A model generated the notes under the pieces. The model did no database searches, was not told where the DNA came from, and saw only the letters and a program-made list of their open reading frames with translations. Positions 8,391 to 12,677 of a stretch of 12,677 bases of DNA are shown in pieces. The translations under genes were made by a program, and so were the position numbers. Source of the DNA: Dimargaris cristalligena (Eukaryota > Kickxellomycota > Dimargaritomycetes > Dimargaritales > Dimargaritaceae); assembly GCA_027576995.1 (NCBI GenBank), contig JANBQC010000721.1:1-12677 (forward strand), in the 5' to 3' direction. Within the stretch, counting starts at the first letter, position 1. Every line of letters starts with the position of its first letter.

Positions 8391-9085
8391 GCCTCCTCTT
8401 ACTCCTTCTCCTTGGACCCACGCAACTGGTCCAGGCTGTCTCAGCTCCTCCTCCTTTTTTTGAGTTGACGCATTTCTCTATTCGCAGTTCTGTTTAGTTA
8501 GTTGTGCGCCCTATAGTCTGTTTACCCTCTCCTCCGTTGTTCCTCACAACCCAAAACCCACACCATCACCACCGCCAGCCAAGCCTCTCTCACTTCTTCT
8601 GCTCGAGTGAGACTTGCTTTCCTTGGGTGTATTGTTTCTCTCTCCACACCCCACTGGATTTTTTACGGTTCGGCTGCCCCTTATTTAGGTCTGGCTTCAG
8701 TGCCTCCAGGCTCTTTTCCCTTTTCTGTCCTTTTTTATATATTTTCCCGGACAATAACTTCCCCCGACCCTTTCCTATATTTAGCTATCTTATCAACCAG
8801 TTCTGTCCTCGTCTTTCGGATATATATGCTCTATTATTCAGCTTTGAAATAGGCCCACTCTTCCCCTTGTGGTGCTCGCTGATTTAAGTCAACTGTTTGC
8901 CTTTTACCAAAGTTTTACCTAGTCGCCCGGCCTGTCCTCTATACTTTTATATGGTCAGCCGACAGTCTTCGGCGCCCTCGCCCCCTCACATTGGTTCTCT
9001 ACATACAGTGCCCACCGCGTCTTCACCCTCCTTCGTCGTCTTTTATTATCACTGGTTTTACCACTAAACCATCTAATAGCATTAT
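6931..9085 (+). promoter_or_regulatory. Long pyrimidine-rich 5' flank of the WNK gene
   Basis: For about 2.1 kb the + strand is markedly C/T-rich: by hand count about 73% in 8401-8460 and 70% in 8521-8580. Frames found here (for example 7812-8096 and 8504-8887) are rich in Ser, Leu, Pro and Phe only because of this composition and have no family resemblance. It also holds a T11 run at 7580-7590 and the (TC)23 tract. C/T-rich strands upstream of the start are known in fungal promoters, but this one is unusually long. It may include promoter and a 5' UTR. Confidence 0.45.
8343..8388. repeat. (TC)23 microsatellite
   Basis: Twenty-three perfect TC units, 46 bases, about 730 bases upstream of the WNK ATG. 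This is a perfect polypurine/polypyrimidine mirror repeat, the class able to form triplex (H-) DNA and to bind GAGA-type factors. Length is likely variable between strains. Confidence 0.95.
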
Positions 9086-9095
9086 TATATATTTA
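9086..9095 (+). promoter_or_regulatory. TATA-like element before the WNK gene
   Basis: TATATATTTA lies 20-29 bases before the first in-frame ATG (9115). If it works as a TATA box, transcription would start near or beyond 9115, which would make the second in-frame ATG at 9202 the likely start. It shares TATATTTA with the element before the U2AF35 gene. Confidence 0.35.
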
Positions 9096-9114
9096 TCGTC
9101 GGTACCCGCCCGGC

Positions 9115-12100
9115 ATGCAGGTCCGACCATGCGAATCGAATGAACTTCCCCCTGGAAATCGCCCCTCTGTATCTCAGCCCTCTCGACCCGCCGCATTGCC
9201 CATGGCGTTGCTCCAGAACGGGACCACCACCTATCTCACTGAATCCCCTCCCCTGTACCCAACGGCCCATCCGCCAGAGCCCCGTCACCTCTCCCCACCC
9301 AAACGGTACCATTACCACCACAAACATGCGACCGAACACGCCGTAATTGCTGATCCGTCTGGTCGCTTCGAACGCTACGACCAAATCCTCGGTCGCGGAG
9401 CCTACAAAAAAGTCTACGTAGCCTTTGACCACGAGGATGGCGTCGAAGTCGCGTGGAACGAAATCAAAGTCGACCATTTAAGGCGTCCGGACCGCCGTAA
9501 AATTTGGAGCGAAATATCGATTCTCAAGACGCTGCGCCACGACAGCGTAATCAACTTGTTCCACGCTTGGACGGCCATGAACCAGCACGGCATTGAAAAC
9601 ATTTATTTTGTCACCGAGTTCATGTCCTCGGGCACCCTCCGGCAGTTTATCAAAAAGTCCAAAGGCCCGATTAAACCCCGGGTGCTCAAAAATTGGTGCA
9701 TGCAAATTTTGCGGGGGCTTGATTATCTGCATCACTACAACCCGCCCATTATCCACCGGGATTTGAAGTGCGACAATATTTTCGTCAATGGTAACTCGGG
9801 CCACCTAAAAATCGGTGACCTGGGGCTGGCGACATTTAAGCACCGTGAACACGCCTCATCTGTGCTGGGTACCCCCGAGTACATGGCCCCGGAAATGTAC
9901 GAAGAGCGCTACAACGAACGGGTGGATATTTACGCTTTTGGCATGTGTGTCCTGGAAATGGTCACCAAGGAGTACCCCTACGTAGAGTGTACCAACCCGG
10001 CCCAGATTTACCGCCGAGTCACGGCCGGTATCCAGCCCGCCGCTTTAGACATATTGACGGATCCCGACATACAGTCCTTTATTCGCCACTGTATACAGTC
10101 CGATCCGGATCAGCGACCAAGTGCCGCTGAGCTTCTTTGTCACCCCTTTTTAACCGTCCACGAGCCTTTGCCAGCACCGTTTCCGGCAGGGGATTACAAC
10201 GGGGACGGACTGACCAACGGCTACCCTACCTTAGTCCATCCCTATCCAACACCCGTGGGTGGTGGGGGCGAGGGGGTAGGGCGTGGTCCTCCCGGGGCCA
10301 TCGCACGCTGTCACTCCACCGGCGCTCCTGCGCCTATTACTGTTCCCCTGGCCGTCCACGGTGACTCGGGACCCTCTCCCCTTGGCATCGCTGGCCGTGC
10401 TCACGGCCCCACTCTCGCCCTGTCTGCATCCCCCTTGTCTATTGTCTGCTCACCCACTCCACCACCCGGGGCCCCGGAAATGAGTTCGCTGGCGCCGCTA
10501 CCCCACGTACAGCGGATGGTCTCCCCCTCCCCTCATTTGGGTGGCACGGCCATGGTCCCCCCTAACATATCGTCCCGGTCCTCGTCGGCATCGTCCCCTC
10601 GGATTAACGGGACCACGGTGGGGGTATTGCCCCCACCACGCCCGGCTGGAGTGGCGGTAAAGGTGATGAACTATACCCCCGACCACCATGAACTGACCCT
10701 TGCAGTCCAATATACGGCCCCTGGCGCCGAGACGCAGACCATCACGTTCCCCTTCCACCTTCCTTCGGATACCCCATATAGCGTGGTGGTAGAAATGATT
10801 AAAGAAGGCGTATTGGGGGAATTTGAGCTCCCCATGGCCGAGAATCAAATTGCCCAGGCCCTGGAGACCTGGTTCGACCACGAGGTAGCGATCAATATGA
10901 CGTTGCGGTCTGTGGCTCACAGCTACCCGTACTTTAATTCAACTCTCAAGTCCGTAAAATACAGATCCCGCACTCCTCATCCCGCTGGCGACCATTACAA
11001 CCCAGTCATGGGTGGCGGTGGCTACACCCACTCTCCAAAGATGTTAGCGTCACTGGCAAAATCGCACCTTGGTCGATCCGCTTCACGGCCTGTATCCTAT
11101 GGTTCGGTAGGGTCTCACCGATCAGGTAGACACCAATTCCACGCGCATCATGACGACGGCGCGTTTTACCTGCCCCCCGCCAGCTGCCCACTGTCCGTGG
11201 GTAGCTGTAAATCAAACGATGAGGGCGAGGAGTCGGATGATCTATCCTCACCCGATGAATTCCTAAGTGAGTTCGAGTTGGAAACCCCTCTCCCCACACC
11301 CGACAGCGATGTCCCACCGTCATCATCACACTCGGGTACCGACGAGCTCGACCCGATTGATTGCCAGGGTGCCTACTCAACTACCGCGGTACCACAGAAT
11401 CCCACCCATTTTGTAGCCCCCTCTCGCAAATATCCCTTTCTGGTGGACCACCATGGACTGCAGACTTCCAAGGCCTACCTGATGCGGCGAGCCTCGGACC
11501 GTCGGGCGGCGGGACGGATCTCTAAGCCAGATCACCCGATCCGGCCTGTAATTGCCAGTACGCCTTGTTCACCCGTGTTTTACGGAAGTACTCCTCCGGC
11601 TCCTGCGGGGCTCCCCCTCGGGTCACTTCCTTCACATCCGCTCTACGCCCTAGCTGGGGGGGATGCAAACCATGGCTGTGTGCCGTATTTCGCTGCTGAG
11701 TCGATGGCCGCCGCGGGTGTTGGTAAGGGTGGTGGTGGATACCCTATGCCCTATTCTCCGTTTGGCTACTTGCCTCCCGTGGCCCTCCTGGCGGCCCACC
11801 CTCTTAACCGGCGCTCAACTACCAACTCTTCTCACACGAATGACTCGACCTTCGCGGCGGATACGGACGAGGCCTCCCATATTGTGCAGCAGCTTAATCA
11901 GCTAAGTCTGACTCCACTACCGTCATCGTCGGCGCCGTCACCATCGTCATTACCGGGACGGCTGGCCGTGCCAACCATAGATGTGGAAACCTGTTCTAGC
12001 CCAACCCTCCCCCTGATCCCAACTACCCACCCCTCGTCCGTGTCGCCATCACTGCTAGAGGTTTCCAAGCCCCTCGGGGGGGCTGACCGACTGACCACCG

Positions 12101-12677
12101 TCTACTTCGATGATCAGTGCTCGGCGGACGAGAGTGTAACCACCATTACCAACCCGGTTGGTATCGACGCCGATTTAGACGAGGGCGGTGTTGCCTACAC
12201 AGCCCCAGCGGCCTGCGGCCAGTGTCAGCAACCTATCCCTATCTCGCCGGGACCCGTTGCCTTACCACTGCCACCGTGCCCCGACCCATATATACACTTT
12301 CAGGGATCTTCTTCTTTGCCTCGGCCACCACGGGGTCCCATGCCGGCTGACCCTGTCACCCATACCTTCAATTCTTCCAGTCAGTTGATGGCCGACGCAG
12401 AAGGCAAGGGAAAGGGTGGTATGAGCAACAGCCCTGAGGATACGGGCCGAACCAGTGTCGTAGTCAATCCTGACCTAGTTGATCCTTTGAAGATGGGCCT
12501 TGTATGGCCACCGGACTGCGCAGCGGCGGTCACGACCCCACCACATGCCGGTACCGGTAGTTTGAGTGGCCCTGCTGAGCAGCCCCCGGGCGACAGTAAT
12601 GCTGCCACGGGCGACCCCGATATTATTGCCCTGTGGCTTAAACACCAACAGGAAGCGGCGGCGATGTTGTTTAGTCA
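9115..12677 (+). CDS. WNK-type Ser/Thr protein kinase, 5' part (runs off the right edge)
   Basis: WNK kinases sense osmotic stress and chloride and phosphorylate GCKVI kinases (OSR1/SPAK type), which act on ion cotransporters. This frame is open for 1187 codons without a stop or intron. The kinase domain spans about 87-346. The glycine loop GRGAYKKVY carries Lys98, the WNK-specific catalytic lysine, while the usual beta3 Lys is Asn115 (VAWNE, as in plant WNKs). Also visible are alphaC Glu133, gatekeeper Thr167, HRDLKCDN (Asp216, Asn221), DLGLA (Asp235, with chloride-site Leu236 and Leu238), activation Ser249 in SSVLGTPEYMAPE, and Arg334. A Pro/Ser/Gly-rich linker (350-510) leads to an OSR1_C/PF2-like domain at 513-590. 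From 600 on it is mostly disordered, with an acidic patch (703-732), RSASRP at 654-659 (14-3-3 type) and RRAS at 791-794. A short helix at 1169-1187 is cut by the edge. ATG 9115 has G at -3 and is the first in-frame ATG after TAG 8920; ATG 9202 (residue 30) is possible. Confidence 0.95.
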   Translation, partial: MQVRPCESNELPPGNRPSVSQPSRPAALPMALLQNGTTTYLTESPPLYPTAHPPEPRHLSPPKRYHYHHKHATEHAVIADPSGRFERYDQILGRGAYKKVYVAFDHEDGVEVAWNEIKVDHLRRPDRRKIWSEISILKTLRHDSVINLFHAWTAMNQHGIENIYFVTEFMSSGTLRQFIKKSKGPIKPRVLKNWCMQILRGLDYLHHYNPPIIHRDLKCDNIFVNGNSGHLKIGDLGLATFKHREHASSVLGTPEYMAPEMYEERYNERVDIYAFGMCVLEMVTKEYPYVECTNPAQIYRRVTAGIQPAALDILTDPDIQSFIRHCIQSDPDQRPSAAELLCHPFLTVHEPLPAPFPAGDYNGDGLTNGYPTLVHPYPTPVGGGGEGVGRGPPGAIARCHSTGAPAPITVPLAVHGDSGPSPLGIAGRAHGPTLALSASPLSIVCSPTPPPGAPEMSSLAPLPHVQRMVSPSPHLGGTAMVPPNISSRSSSASSPRINGTTVGVLPPPRPAGVAVKVMNYTPDHHELTLAVQYTAPGAETQTITFPFHLPSDTPYSVVVEMIKEGVLGEFELPMAENQIAQALETWFDHEVAINMTLRSVAHSYPYFNSTLKSVKYRSRTPHPAGDHYNPVMGGGGYTHSPKMLASLAKSHLGRSASRPVSYGSVGSHRSGRHQFHAHHDDGAFYLPPASCPLSVGSCKSNDEGEESDDLSSPDEFLSEFELETPLPTPDSDVPPSSSHSGTDELDPIDCQGAYSTTAVPQNPTHFVAPSRKYPFLVDHHGLQTSKAYLMRRASDRRAAGRISKPDHPIRPVIASTPCSPVFYGSTPPAPAGLPLGSLPSHPLYALAGGDANHGCVPYFAAESMAAAGVGKGGGGYPMPYSPFGYLPPVALLAAHPLNRRSTTNSSHTNDSTFAADTDEASHIVQQLNQLSLTPLPSSSAPSPSSLPGRLAVPTIDVETCSSPTLPLIPTTHPSSVSPSLLEVSKPLGGADRLTTVYFDDQCSADESVTTITNPVGIDADLDEGGVAYTAPAACGQCQQPIPISPGPVALPLPPCPDPYIHFQGSSSLPRPPRGPMPADPVTHTFNSSSQLMADAEGKGKGGMSNSPEDTGRTSVVVNPDLVDPLKMGLVWPPDCAAAVTTPPHAGTGSLSGPAEQPPGDSNAATGDPDIIALWLKHQQEAAAMLFS

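Noticed and set aside
8261..8497. Frame encoding a Ser-Leu repeat that looks like a membrane segment
   Set aside because: It begins with GTG and its Ser-Leu run is only the translated (TC)23 tract.
10183..10230. AGDYNGDGLTNGYPT in the WNK linker, which recalls a calcium-binding thrombospondin-type repeat
   Set aside because: A single short copy inside a low-complexity intracellular linker with no repeat partners; chance likeness.
10498..11380. Minus-strand frames of 124-140 codons
   Set aside because: Antisense shadows of the long WNK frame.

Overview
This is eukaryotic nuclear DNA, most likely from an early-diverging fungus. Three genes on the + strand are well supported: a short secreted protein, a spliced U2AF35 splicing factor, and the 5' part of a WNK-type protein kinase that runs off the right edge. 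The eukaryotic call rests on a canonical GTAAGT...AG intron, AATAAA-type poly(A) signals, long non-coding stretches and two eukaryote-only families. The fungal call is an inference: WNK kinases are missing from the familiar yeasts, so a basal fungal lineage fits best, but I cannot name the genus and another microbial eukaryote is not excluded.

Layout. 1-298 may hold a decayed DDE transposase remnant (weak, three frames). 302-2450 is non-coding, with CT-rich and poly-C simple sequence. An AT-repeat promoter at 2455-2471 precedes a 150-residue secreted protein (2581-3033) built on five tandem 11-residue amphipathic repeats. A short T/C-rich spacer follows, then the U2AF small subunit gene (exons 3637-3680 and 3869-4715). 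4790-9085 is about 4.3 kb without a supportable gene; its second half is strongly pyrimidine-rich on the + strand and carries a (TC)23 tract. The WNK gene starts at 9115 (or 9202) and is open through 12677, at least 1187 codons.

The three genes do not form an evident pathway. U2AF35 is general splicing machinery. The WNK kinase would be the top of an osmotic/chloride-sensing cascade acting on GCKVI/OSR1-type kinases. The secreted 11-mer protein looks like a lipid- or desiccation-related amphipathic helix protein. All three genes have T/C-rich 5' flanks, and the U2AF35 and WNK genes share a TATATTTA element just upstream of the first ATG.

The most interesting items are the fungal-type WNK kinase, with Asn in place of the usual beta3 Lys, its Lys moved to the glycine-rich loop, a chloride-site DLGL motif and an embedded OSR1_C/PF2-like domain, and the unrecognised secreted protein with its near-perfect undecad repeats.
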